This document shows, one piece after another, positions 24,737 to 37,156 of a stretch of DNA of 64,000 nucleotides. The position numbers and the translations under genes are program-made. The stretch comes from Allantophomopsis cytisporea (lineage: Eukaryota; Ascomycota; Leotiomycetes; Phacidiales; Phacidiaceae): NCBI GenBank assembly GCA_024752435.1, contig CP103037.1, positions 1,674,001 through 1,738,000 of the forward strand, in the 5' to 3' direction. The first letter of the stretch is position 1, and each line of letters begins with the position of its first letter. The notes below the pieces were generated by a model. The model was not told where the DNA came from. It did not search any database and saw only the letters and a program-made list of their open reading frames with translations.

Positions 24737-27700
24737 ATGATGGCAACTGTGGCCACCTCAAATAACTTCGAGGATTCTTCGACTGTTACTGCTCAGCAAC
24801 CGGTGGGTTTGGGCGATCGCTCACTCTGTGCTATTTACACTGACACGACTAGGACAACGCTGGAGAACTACAACAAGATGGCACTGCCACTCCACCTCAA
24901 GTAAACGGGGAGGGGAAGAGTGAACTAAATAAGCAACAGGAAGCATTGGGAGATGATCTACTGCAGCCCAACTCGGCGGACGTCAGTGTCAACGGTGGTT
25001 CAGACAATGAAGCCGCAAGGTCCGAAAACTCGAAGAGTGATGCCGAGGGAAAGAGTCATAACCGTACGACTTCGACGATTAAGAAGCCGATTTCCTTCAA
25101 AGCAGTCTCCGTGAACAAGACTTTCCTCGCTGCGAAGGTTGCGACAGGCGCGATAACCCCCAAATCCGATGGCAAAGCCAGTCCGTCGCCTTCGGCATCT
25201 GCAACGCCCTCCCTTTCTTCAGCACCAAAGCCGAGACTTGTCGCAAAGACTGGCAGCAGCTTGAGAGACGCCTCTCAACGGAACGCTACAGCTGGCACAG
25301 GTGGCACGGCTGGTGGTACTGCGAGTGCCGTTTGGAACAAGAACCAACGTATGTTGAGGTGTATATATTTATCACTAATCAAGTGCTGACCATCTTATAG
25401 CTGTCGCTCCACAAGAACCGAAGCGCTTAACGGATGAGGAGCTGAAACAGCGATATGGTATTCATTTAGCTACGAGGCTACAAACCGATGATCAGGGAAA
25501 TAAACAGGCTACTTGGGCGGATATCGACGAAGATGAGGATGACTGGGCTCCGGACTCGATCGTGTGGGGAGACGGTACAAAGGCTAGTCTCGCTCCAGTT
25601 GATGAGCCCGCTCCAACTCCGCCGCCGCAAGCGCAGCCAGTACCGGTCGAAGAAGTGAAAGCCGCTGAGCCAAAGCCAAGATCCCCTGCGCCTAGCACTA
25701 CTGCCTCTTCACCTTCACTCAAGCTTGGAGGGATTTCCAGCACATCTGGAAAGGGATTGGTACTGAAGGGTGCTTCAGAGAAGCCAACTCTCGTCGCGAA
25801 ACCACCTGGCCCACCTACCCCAGTGAAGTCACCATGGGCTCCTTTACCTCCTGTTGATAAGTCCAGTCCTGTTGTCATAGATCCACCGCAAGCTCAGCAG
25901 CAATACCAACCTCGTTTCACTAACAGAAACCCGCACGGCTTTGAGGGTATGCCACCGCAACCCGCGAAAGAAATTGCAGCAGACGACTTCAGCAGATCTG
26001 CCTGGAGGGAGGGAAATGCAAACCAGAATCGAGAGCTTTATAACTCGCACTCCGGACGCTATGAGCCTGTCAATGACAATCGCCGAGGATCGCGGACCGA
26101 AAATTCTCGTCTGCCAGCTGTTCTTCAACGACCATCTCATCTGGATCATTCTGGTCCAGCCGAGCCGTCTGCTGCATTCCAAACTCACAGGTCCAGCGCA
26201 GATGGCTCACATGGCCGACGCCGAACCTCTTCGAATGTGAGTGGTGGCAGCGGTCACTTTGCCAGACGTATGTCATCCGGTAGACATGAGATGACCAATC
26301 CACACGAGATGCATAGTGCTCGCCGTGGGTCCATTGTAGCGGTCAGTGATGCGCCGGCTTCTCCACGTCCGATATCTGCAACTGCCAATTACCTGGGACC
26401 GCGTTCCAATTCCAATATGAGCCACCCATCACCAGCTTCTGTTCATGCGCAACCAGTGGCACAGCAGCCACAGGTGCCTTATGTAGATGAAGTTGAGATC
26501 CAGAAAAAGATTATGCGCGAAAGTAGGGAGACGGCTCGAAAGCGCCGACTTGAGGAGGAGGCTCGTGAAGAGGCTGAACGTAAAGAACGCATTCGCTTAA
26601 AGCTGGAGGCAATGGGACCTGCACCAGAGAAGAAGCCCAAGAAAGAGGCAGTCACTGAAGATAAGGCAGTACCAACGCAGATCCAAGCCAGGAAAGCATC
26701 TATTTCAGCAACATCTCCAGCTACCCTTACAACAGAGGTTGCCAAGGTCAGCCCTGATGAAGCCTTAGTCACAAGAGGCCTTCCACCTGCTGCATCCCAG
26801 GACTCCACAGCAACTTCAAATGCGCCATTATCTCATGACAGTAGCAGAGCTGCCAACGGCACCGATAGACCTTCCACCTCCCAGAACAGATCATATCAAT
26901 CACATGAAAGTAAATCTCCAACTCGCCCATGGCAGAGTGGTGCTTCCGATAGTTTCCCAAGTTGGAACCAGGTCAATGCTGCACCAACATCTAGTCGCAG
27001 TGTTTGGGGCCCACCAAGCAACAACAAAGCACTTGGAAATGGTACATTTGACCCAGAACTTGGTGGCCTGCCGGATATACATAGCTCTCAGCAACCAATC
27101 GGTTCCGCACCTGGTCCTATTGGCCCTCCTCATCGTAACAGTCAACAATATGATCGTAGCAGCCAGTACAATTCACGACCTGCGCCAATTGGTCCACCAC
27201 AGGGAGCCTCCCGTTCAGACCAACCGCGAAGACCGATGTCAGGTTGGAACAATCCCCAGGAAGAACAGTCTTTCCGCGAGCAACAAGAGAATCTAGCTTT
27301 CTCACAGCAAGGCGGGGCTTCTTCCGATGCTCCTGTTTACAAGGATACTTGGCGCAAGGGTGATTCAAAGGATATGGGATCGCGCTCAAGTGTGGGACCA
27401 ATTTCCAAGCCTCCTACATCAGCCTCAGGATGGAACAGCTTTGCGTCACAGATAGCCAAGGATGATGCTGCTAAGCGCGAAGAGTTGGAGAGACAAGATG
27501 CCATCCGTCGTCAGCAAAGAGCTGCTGGACAATTGCCTGAGCCAGTTTATAGAGACACATGGAAGGAAGTCACGCTTGATCAGAGTGGTGCTCGTACCGC
27601 TATCAGAAACACCACAACGACAATCAACGGCGTTCCCGCTAGTCAATCGTCGAACATATCACCAAATCCACGTGGATCAAGATTCTTCCCTGTTCGAGAT

Positions 27701-28669
27701 GTTCGTCTTGAGGAGCAAACTTCAACTTACGACAGACCGGGTTCTCCCTCACCGCCTCCACCAACAAGCTTTGGTCATCCAGCATATGATGGTAATGTTG
27801 AGCATCCTACAGTCTGTATTCCTCCACCAGCGCCTCGAGTTAAGCTGCCTCCACCAGCAGCACTGCAACCAATTGGACCACCAAAGCCACCTTCATTCGC
27901 TGCCGCCGCAGCAACTCCAGTCGTGCCAGCTCTTCCAATGAACTACGCTGCGCGTGTTCGAGAAACTCGTCCAGCCGCTGAAGTTTCAAACCCAGAAAAC
28001 TGGCAGAAACGTATCAGCAATCTACTTGGTCGGGGGGGTCAACAGACGGAACCCCGCGCACTTGCTGTTGACTCTGCTAGCAAGCATGCATTGGAGCTCC
28101 CAGATGCCCAAACATCGGCCACCGTTACTCTACCAGGGGCGAAAGATGATGGACAATTGGATCCTTTCACTTCATTGGTTAGCAAGCCAATGGCTGAAGA
28201 GTGCTTTGAAGAGCAAGAGATGGGCTCTCTGCCAATAGTCAAGGTTCCACGAGGTCCAACTGTGCCATGGATGGCTATTGAGGCTCCGAAGACGAACCTT
28301 CGTAAATCGGCACCACCACATACAACATCGATCGATACTCATAGTCTACCTTTCCCATATCGTACCGGAAACACGATACAAATTAAGTTCTCCTTCATGG
28401 AGGAACCAAAATTTATTACTATGTCGCCTCGAGAGCCTCGCCAGAAGAGCAATCGTGGCAGAGGACGTGGTCAACCCCGACATGCATCTTCAACATATCC
28501 TAGAGGTGGTCGAGCAAGAGAAGCCTCCGGAGGTTTCTCATCGCCACCCGGCGGTGACCAAGCTGCTAGCCCCTCCTCATCAAGTCCACGACCAAACACC
28601 CGTGGCCGAGGAGGACTCAATGGCAGCAGCCCCTGGAATAACCGCAATGTTTCAACCCCAGTATCATAG
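24737..28669 (+). CDS. large disordered RG-rich protein of unknown function
   Basis: 1276 residues in three exons: 24737-24802, 24853-25348 and 25401-28669. I do not recognise a named family. The order is an acidic Ser/Asn-rich head, a conserved-looking block with KPISFKAVSVNKTFLAAK and later LTDEELKQRYGIHLATRLQ and ATWADIDEDEDDWAPDSIVW (about residues 195-250), and a Pro/Ser-rich spacer. A charged helical segment of about 45 residues follows (EIQKKIMRESRETARKRRL onward, about 500-545), then a long Ser/Pro/Gln stretch. Two short repeats read PVYKDTW and PVYRDTW. The C-terminal tail has RGRGRG, RGGRAR and RGRGG. RG clusters and disorder suggest an RNA- or translation-associated protein; that is an inference. 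Two ATGs are adjacent at 24737 and 24740. Confidence 0.85.
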
Positions 28670-30798
28670 ATCGTTGTCGAGCATCGCTCTGCCGCTACTA
28701 TTCAGCAAACGATCAATACGGTTCTGACATAAGATTCTACTATCGAATCCAATTATTGTATCAAGTGCACAATTTTCTCATTCTACGACTTTTCATACGC
28801 TCAACATCAAACTTTCACACATTACACTTGTAACTCCGAAGCGTCTTATCGCGCGGATTTCCAGTTCATTTGGCAACTAGCTTCCTCCTTCATGTGGCGC
28901 ATGTACTACCCAGGTACAGGCCCTTTTCCCTCTGAAGGGGCTTTGCTTCTTCGCTTGCTGAAGTAGATTACTACTACCCCTTTTGTTTTTGGCTGCTGCC
29001 ATGGAATGGATTTGAGACGGCATGGAGTTGTCGATTTAGCTGTCGATGAATGGGAGGATGACTCACTCTACTCGTGTGAGACTTTACCTAATATGGTGTG
29101 GACATGACGAGGATGGGTTTGTGCGATAGCTGAAATATAAGACAATTTTAAAGCCATGATTGCTATCTGTGTCGTACGTGATGAGTGATACTTGTGATAT
29201 CCCCAGTCTATATTACGACCTTAGGTTGTATAGCATGCTGCAATCACTAGATGACAGGTCATAATATTTCAGGCTATTAGGTTTGCTGCTGCTGGGATTC
29301 TGAGACTTCAAGAATGACAAGATATTAATTAAAGAGAGAAGGTGTAGCAGGCTTAAGCGGAATGGTTGCTATACATCCAGTGGGTCGCTCTTAGGCACAA
29401 GGCCAAGTTTTCCACTGTCTTTATCGTTCACTTCATTCTAAGCTGTTCTCCTGATATTCTCCTGGTCAATGATCTGTAGTAACTAACAAATTGGTGAAGT
29501 AGAGCATATCGATAATGAAAAAGAGTACGATAATTGCAAGGCTTTTGAATATGGTCGGGATCAATAGCCACTCCGAATTCGATAAAACCTGAGTACCTGA
29601 CGACGACTGAATTCGATAGTGACTAAATGTTCAATGATGACTGGTATTTTAACAAGTCGGTCTTCCATGACTGTATACATTTCATCAGACAGAGCCCAGC
29701 ATAAGCTCTTTCTTAGCATTCCAATTTTTTCGCTATCAAAAACAAAGATAGTCTCTCTGTACGAGGTATTTATCGTCCCTACAAAGTGATGAAGTTCATG
29801 CATTAAGCAACTAAAACATTTAATGACTTAGCCGCTAACTATTATCATTGTTATTAACATAAGATGTATACAAAACAGAGATATATATGTTCGCATGCAA
29901 AGTACCGATCCTGACTGGCAAATAAGGTAGAATTACCAAGAACTCCCCTCTCTATCTCCAACTTCATTAGACAACTCGTATCTCAAGGAGAAAATTGAAA
30001 AAGAGAAGAAATAAACTAAATTCAATACGATAACTCCAGAAAGTACCATGCTATGCAACTAAGTTATAGACGTCGAATTGAAATTCAGCCTATCCGGAAG
30101 ATGTGGACTCATCCTCCGGGATCCTTGCATGCTCCGTCATTCTTACTCCGAAGCTGGCCTCCGGCGCGAGGTCCTAGAATTAGCGCAGCATGATAGTTAG
30201 TGTAGCAGTAGACACGGAGAGTGAAGGATATACCATGGCTGATATCGTTGAAACACAAAAATACTCTGGGGAAGTTGGTGAAAACATGCAGAAGCGGGGA
30301 AAATTAAGTTATGAAATAAATATAATAAGATGAAGAAGTAAATAAAGTAAAAATATGTAAGACATTTACACACTGAGCTATGTGTGTATATGGCTCTTTG
30401 GGATATTCTCTTTAGGATTGTCATAGAAATATAAGGCTTAAATCTTAGATATGCTTCATATTTCGTGATGGGGAAAAATCGAATTTCCAACGACGCATAC
30501 TATGAGTGCTCAAAAAATACAAGGTACTTAGTAGTCACTGAATACCTAAAATTTCGCCAAGTTATAAACCATGTAATCTTAAGTAGTCTTAAACCTCAAA
30601 TTGAATGCTTGACGAAAGGTTCTCCTGCAAGCTGCTCATTATCGAAAGATGAATAAATCAACCATTTCTCATTACCTAGGTATCTCAGATATTATACTCT
30701 CTCACGTCTCCACAATACTTTCTGCCACCAAACCTACCTACATCCGCATTTTCATCCCTAGTAATGCGTAAAAATATACCAAACCGTATATTAGTCTC
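28670..30798. other. 2.1 kb gene-poor stretch
   Basis: 3' flanks of the disordered-protein gene (plus) and ribose-5-phosphate isomerase (minus). AT-rich from about 29500 to 30750. Open frames are below 100 codons and have no motifs. No RNA gene is seen. Confidence 0.5.
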
Positions 30799-31807
30799 TT
30801 ATGGCTTAGATTTGACACCCTCAAGTTGCTTAGCAGTGCGGACCTCAACCTCTCCATTCTCCATACCGAAGTAAGCAGCAATTGGCTTCTGTCCACCACC
30901 CTCTTCGCCAGCGGCCTCAACCTGAATGCCATTACGGCCAAAGAAAAGACCGACCTCCAAGATACCCACCGTTCTGGAAAGTCTACGTCCCAATTGGTGG
31001 ACCTCCCAGGTACCCTTCTCTCCATCTCCCTTGTCACCGTCCTTAAGATCGGATGGAATACACAAGTTTGGGAATGGCGCATCAATGATCCACATGCCAT
31101 TATCAGTGACTACTGGACCTGCCTTGGCGCTTCCTCCCTGTCTGACCTTTGGATCTGGGGAACCAAGGGTGATCAGGATTCGCTTGATGGTTGGGGCGGC
31201 CAATGGGACGATCTCGATTGGAATGGTCTTCCAGGCGGTCAAGAGACGCTTTGAGAGCTTACGGTGATCTGTAAAGGGTGTATATCAGCCATCATTCACC
31301 CACTTCCTGGTCGTGTGACTTGCCGGCAACAACAACAAACTTCTTGGCACTCGTAGCAACAAGCTTCTCCTGAAAGAGACAGGCTCCACCACCCTTGATC
31401 AAGTTCAAGTCCTCATCAACCTCATCAGCACCGTCGAAGCAGACGTCCAAAGACTCTCTCTTTCCCTTCAGTCCCAAATCTTGCTCTCCAGTTGCAACCA
31501 TCAAGGCAGTCTCCCCACTCATCTTGCTAGTCGACGGCTCGACGGGTGGTAAACTGTCGATGCTACCAAGCGGAAGACCGGCTTCGATGATCAATTGTTT
31601 CGATTGGTCACCGGTTGGGACGAAGACCTGCTTCTGGGTGATCTCACGCCCTTGCTCTGCAATTGCCTCGACGACATAGACGACAGTGCTTCCGGATCCG
31701 ATACCGATGTAGCGGTAATGGGGCTTGAAGTGGTCAGCAACGGCCTTGTAGGCGGCTCTTCTCTTAGCGGCCTCAACGGGCGAGAGTTCATGATGGGAGG
31801 AAGACAT
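30799..31807 (-). CDS. rki1: ribose-5-phosphate isomerase A
   Basis: Interconverts ribose 5-phosphate and ribulose 5-phosphate in the non-oxidative pentose phosphate pathway; cytosolic, 317 residues. The two exons are 31807-31324 and 31268-30799. Family motifs are YIGIGSGSTVVYVVEAIAE (phosphate loop), SLDVCFDGADEVDEDLNLIKGGGAC (catalytic Asp and Lys), FVVVADHRKLS and the C-terminal FPNLCIP. The last-but-one motif spans the exon junction and only forms if the intron uses a GC donor (GCAAGT at 31323-31318). The nearest GT alternatives break the frame. Two acidic loops (GDKGDGEKG, AAGEEGGGQK) lengthen the C-terminal part compared with bacterial RpiA. Divergent from the NEDD8 E1 subunit gene. Confidence 0.95.
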
Positions 31808-32611
31808 GGCGGTTGAAGTGGAAAAGTGGTTAAGAGGTCGAAACTAGACGAAGATATGCGTCAGCAACGCATGATCATGTTATAACCATGGAGGGCTCGA
31901 GCTGAGGACCGGATGTGTACGGAGTACGGAGAAAGGAACAGTGCGAAGGCAGGGTGCAGTCTGACCTACCGGGTTTTTTGTGCTGATTACAGGAGTCACA
32001 GAGCGACGGCGCAAACAATTGGAAGCTGTGGGAACGCGAACTGCAGAAATGGCAAAATAGATACTTCGAGATAGTTGTCGACTAATCACTGCTGCCATGT
32101 AAAAGTCCAAAGAGAAAGGAGGAAGTGGAGATTAACGCCCGGAATGCTCTGCTTTTCCAAAATGTTTCGTGATAGAATCAAAGGCGAGCTGAGCTGGGCG
32201 TGGTGGTGGTGGTGGGGTTCATTGGAGCCCACTCGGAGCGATTTCGCCGTGATTTATTAGCAGTGACGCTATTGTGGCTGTTAGTGTTTGTATTGTGAGG
32301 TGACATGGCACATCAGACGCAAGGACAGCGGACAACAGGGGTCCGACCACTGACGGGTACGTACCTTGGATGAACGGTGAAACCACACCACCAGAGAGAG
32401 AAGAGAAGAGCGACTATAGCACGAGGCTGACACTTTCTCATGGCGATTAGATGGATTAGATAAGATTGAGGGCCATTCATCGACATGAGCTTGGGAATCG
32501 TCATGCCTGCTGTTATGCAATAAACTCCACCGGAACTGTCATTTCATCGCATACACCGCGCGTCACCTTCTCTATACCAACACAAGCCACTCGTTATCAG
32601 TCGCTATCATA
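31808..32611. promoter_or_regulatory. divergent promoter region of rki1 and the NEDD8 E1 subunit
   Basis: 804 bases between the two start codons. Includes a CT-rich leader just before 32612 and a GGT-repeat around 32200-32217. Individual sites were not assigned. Confidence 0.45.
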
Positions 32612-34411
32612 ATGACTGAGGTAGTCACGGCTCAGACCCCGCCAATTCTTCTTGGTCCTTCAGACAAAGAGAAGAAATACGATCGACAGCTTCGTCTGTG
32701 GGCAGCAAACGGACAGGCAGCTCTGGAAAATGCCCACATACTATTAATCAATTCGGGCTCCGGAACCGTGGGTGTGGAAACCTTGAAGAACCTCGTGTTA
32801 CCTGGTACGCGATCTCTGCATGTATCTTGCGTCCCATCTAATATTTCACTGTAGGTATTGGCAAGTTCACTATCGCCGATAAGGCCATCGTCAATGAGGC
32901 AGATTTGGGTGTCAACTTCTTCCTCGAAGAAGAAAACCTGGGCCAGTCAAGAGCAAAGTGCTGCTCAGATCACCTTCAAGAATTGAACCCAGACGTGAAA
33001 GGGGATTGGTTTCCAAAACAAGAGGTACATCGACATGTCGCGTGGGAAGTTGACTTTTTATATTGACAACTTCTCAGAACGAACAGTTGCGAGACCTTCT
33101 CAATAAAGATGCCAAAATTACTTTAATCATGTACACCAATCCGATCGACCAAGTCAATCTTGAGCTCATCGAAGCTCACGGCCGCGAACATAAAATTCCA
33201 GTCTTCTCAATACATTCTGCCGGCTTCTATTCCTACTTCCGTATAGGTCTCCCCGGAGCTTTCCCAATCGTTGATACACACCCAGATTCGACAGCAACCA
33301 CAGACCTTCGATTAATGACACCTTGGCCGGAGCTCTCAAAACTTGCGGCAGATATGACCAAAGACATCGACAATTTAAGCGATCATGACCACGGTCACAT
33401 TCCATATTTAGTCCTGTTATTACACTATCTCGAGGTCTGGAAGAAAGATCACGATGGCAAGCCACCGGGTACATATAAAGAAAAAGTCGAGTTCAGAAAG
33501 ATGGTAGCTGCAGGAGCACGAACAGGAACTCCAGAGGGAGGAGAAGAGAACTTCGACGAAGCAGTAGCAGCAGTGTTGAAAACAATCTCTCCACCATCAA
33601 TCAATAGTTCCGTTAAAGAAGTCTTTGAATACTCGCACACAGATCCAGTATGTACAACATGGTCACATACCGAGCAAAGCTAATGGAGCAGCAGGTCGAA
33701 GCCCAATCAGCCTTCTGGGTTATCGCCGACGCAATCAAAGCCTTTTACAACAAGCATGGTGCTCTCCCCCTTCCCGGCTCCGTTCCAGACATGAAAGCCC
33801 AATCAGCAGTTTATGTCCAAATTCAAAATACCTACAAGACCAAAGCCCGCCAGGATGTCGCCGAGGTGCTGGCAAGCGTGCATGCCCATCCCCACGGTGC
33901 CAATATCGAAGAACAGGAGGTCGAGGCATTCTGCAAGAATGCTGCTTTCATCAAGCTTATCCATTCATCTAGCGCAGCGAAATCGCTTGGGAATATTGCT
34001 GGTAAGCCTACCCAATTATTTCTACTACTAACCGCCTTCATAGTCCCATGACCAACTATCAAACACCGAAACTAATACCCCGCAGAACAAGAAATGAGCA
34101 TTAGTCCCGAGTCTACCCTCTTCCCAATCTATCTTGCCCTCCATTCAACAACACACGAGCCGCTCCCCGCGGACAAGATCCTCACCTCGGTATCAAAATA
34201 TATTCCGGACGCATCGGCGAACGAGCGGGTGCAGAAGGTGTGCGAGGAGGTAGCGCGCGCACGTGGCTACGAGCTGCATAATATTTCGGCGTTGACGGGT
34301 GGAATGGTGGCGCAGGAAGTGATCAAAATAATCACGAAGCAGTATATTCCTGTTGACAATACATGCGTTTTTGATGGGATTGGAAGCCGGGTAGGGGTTT
34401 TCAAAATCTAA
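32612..34411 (+). CDS. ula1: NEDD8-activating enzyme E1 regulatory subunit (APPBP1/AXR1/ULA1)
   Basis: Partner of UBA3 in the heterodimer that activates NEDD8/Rub1 for cullin neddylation; 521 residues. The five exons are 32612-32804, 32855-33024, 33078-33647, 33695-34001 and 34086-34411. The N-terminal ThiF/E1-like fold shows EKKYDRQLRLWAANGQAALE, ILLINSGSGTVGVETLKNLVLPGIGKFTI (split by intron 1) and NFFLEEENLGQSRAKC. The C-terminus has ITALTGGMVAQE-like LTGGMVAQEVIKIITKQY and NTCVFDGIGSRVGVFKI. No catalytic cysteine domain is present, as expected for the regulatory half. Exon 4 begins after a GCAGCAG doublet, so inclusion or loss of one Gln is possible. Length agrees with the family. Confidence 0.95.
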
Positions 34412-34826
34412 AAGGGGACACCGCAAAAGGAGCATGGAGAGCAGATTTGTTGCATTCGTAAGGGACAGGTGCATAGCTAAGATGAACACGATATAGAGAT
34501 GTATCATATCGAATTGCTGTTGCGTGCATATATGCAGTGAGTCTGTGTAATAGCTCATGCGTCATAGAAAGAATTTGTAGCGGGTTAGATCGAGAACTCT
34601 CGTCTTCTGAATGCCAACCTTGACGTGTTTGTCCTAAATGCTCCCTTTATGATGGAACTATAGACTCAAAATCATATGGTCCTGCCAAATGCGCCTTCCT
34701 TACCCACTGTCAAATATAGACTGAAATACAATCCTCAACCCAAAGCTGTAACCACATACACCAATAGGATATGGCAAGAGACATCCATTCCAGAAACGAA
34801 GCTCCATACCAAGGCATCCAATGCCC
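34412..34826. other. convergent 3' flanks
   Basis: Between the ends of the NEDD8 E1 gene and the Zn2Cys6 gene. Nothing else is recognised. Confidence 0.6.
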
Positions 34827-37156
34827 TCACTGCTGATCCAATCCCATAAACCCCTCCTGAAAGCCAACCTGCTGATCTTCAAAGCCCCCAGGAAACCCAT
34901 CAAACGGCATATCAAACCCGTCCGGCAAATGTCCCCAAAGCATCCCATCGAAATCCCAAATATTCTGCCCCTGCTCCAGATTCAATCCCAATCCATCATC
35001 ACCTTGCAGATCCACCGACCCCACACCCTCGGGCCCAGGACTACCAATTCGCGTCACAGGCCTCTTGCTCGCTTCATACATACGCGCCACAACCTCACAG
35101 CTCCGCCGCGCCGCAAGGCTCCAATCGGCCATTGCGCCAAACAGCTCAATAACAGCCTCGATCTGGGCGCGCCAATCCGCCACAACGGCCGATTGAGGCT
35201 CCCAGAAGATGCTGACGAGCGGGATCATAACCGCCTGGTAGAGGAACCAGACGGCGTTCCAGCCCGCGAACTGATTCGGCGTCCACTCACGCGCAATGCT
35301 GTCTATGGTCGCCGCGGCTATGGATCGGCACTTGGCGACCGCGACGTTCTCTTCGTGCGAGGCCGCGTGTGTGCCTCTGTTCGCGAGGTTGAGGAGCACA
35401 GGTCGGTGCAGTACTATGCGTTGGTTCTGGTAGCGCCATTTCATGATGCTACGCGCTGAGGAGAGCGCTTCTGTGCTTGGGGCTGACGAGTGGAGGGGCG
35501 CTGGGAGCCCTTCGTACCATTCTACTAGCTGAGCGTCGAGGGATTCACGGATTTCGGAGCGTGGGAGCGGAGAGAGGGCTAGTACGTCTTGTATTTGGGT
35601 GGAAATTTTGCCGAATTTGATGTTCTCGACTAGAGGGAGGATTCCGGCCTTTTGGGCGCTGGTGGGATTGAAGTTCTGGGGGCATTAGTTGCGAGTGGTG
35701 GGTGTGGGTTTAAGGACTTACGGGATCATCACTGCCTTCTGGAGGGCGGATTGTGATTGCTGGTCCCCATCGACCCAATGATGGGCGGCCAAGAGTCGTT
35801 GATGCCCATGTATCCAAGCAAAATAAGCTCCAGTAAGTGCGTCGTCTGATATCTGCGGGAATTTCACTTGCATCTACTTGGCTATTGTTTGTTGGAAGTA
35901 GACTCTCTCGATGGAGGCCTAGGGCGCAAGCCATACGCAGAGCTGCGCCCATCATCGCGTTTGCCATATTGGGTCTGTTGATGTAATGCAGATAGTAGCC
36001 ACCCATTATACCGAGAGCCTGCAAAGCTTCAAGATGACCACTTCCAAAACTATCCAGATCCATGTGGTCTTTTGCTCGATTATAAAATACAATGTGATTG
36101 TGATCGTCCGATTTTGTTGCTGCAATACTCCCCATTGCAAACACCATATTCAAGAGTGCCAGCCAAGGCCCATCATTTCGTTGTCCGCCTAGATAAATTG
36201 CTCGGAATGATGGCTCATCGAGCATGGGTATCGTTATGTGTACTCTATTGAAATAAGCATCAATCAAAGTCTGGCCTTCCGAAGACCATTGTACATGAGG
36301 CGAGCTGATTGTCGGTGTTGGTCTTGTGGTAGTAGCCGCGCTCATCTGCATCGTTTGTCGATTTGTGTTTGATGGAGGTACGAGAAATGATCTCAAAGCC
36401 GGAGCAACTTTTAACATGACCAGTAATGCCGCTTTTATGGACGAAGCCCCCAGGTACGATGACTGCCTGTCTACAGATAGTGAAAGAGCATTCACGTCAT
36501 CTGACTCTGCGGGGATTGGATCCCTATCTCTCCGCTCCTCGTCCCATTCTGTATCTCGACTTGGCACTTGCTCCAAATTCGCCAAACTTGCTGGATAATC
36601 GTCTGGTGTCGAAGCCAATGGCGAGTGAAATTCCAGAGATAGTGGTGACGTCTGAGAAAGTGTAGGTGGGGTTTGGGAGCGTACACTCTGCGAGGACGCA
36701 TTGTCAAGCAGAGCTATGAGAGTTTCTCGTGGTAGCGGTAGTAATGATTGAATATCCCGAGAAGGATATAGTCGTCTCAGAACCGCCTTACATTCATCTA
36801 ACGATTTTTGTAGCGCGTCCAATGTTCTATGAGCGATTAGTGCATTTACATCTAAAAACTTTCAAGGACGCAAATACCCACTTTCGTGAAGGTATCACTC
36901 TCTGCCGGTGTTTGTCGTAATAACATAATTTCGGTGAGCGACAACCCAAACACTGTCCACAAGGCTGCTTGCCATCACAGCGAATTTTCCGACGTTTACA
37001 TTCCGCGCAGGCGTGTGGAGTAGTTATCCTCTTTGCCGAGGTACTATTTGCTGTTGACTTTGGAGTATCGTGGGCCTCGGCTGGGCGTGAAGCCGGGAAA
37101 GATATTGTATGAAACATTGGTTTTGTTGCTCGGGGAGAATTCCTTGGAGATGGCAT
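34827..37156 (-). CDS. Zn2Cys6 transcription factor with fungal regulatory domain
   Basis: Nuclear regulator of 742 residues in three exons: 37156-36882, 36826-35722 and 35675-34827. The zinc cluster uses Cys50, 53, 60, 66, 69 and 78 (C-x2-C-x6-C-x5-C-x2-C-x8-C), with an extra Cys at 72. The basic KRRKIR follows Cys53. A linker and a short leucine-rich coil (LDALQKSLDECKAVLRRLYP) come next. The middle homology domain (Fungal_trans) contains EGQTLIDAYFNRVHITIPML, GGYYLHYINRPNMANAMMGAALRMACALGLHRES and RRRTYWSLFCLDTWAS. The C-terminal 75 residues are acidic, rich in Gly, Phe and Asp, and may activate transcription. The intron-1 donor is GTGGGT, set by frame. Target genes are unknown; it lies next to the AT-rich island but on its outer side. 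Confidence 0.92.

Noticed and set aside
25492..25878. 128-codon minus-strand frame
   Set aside because: Antisense shadow of the disordered-protein gene caused by its biased codons.
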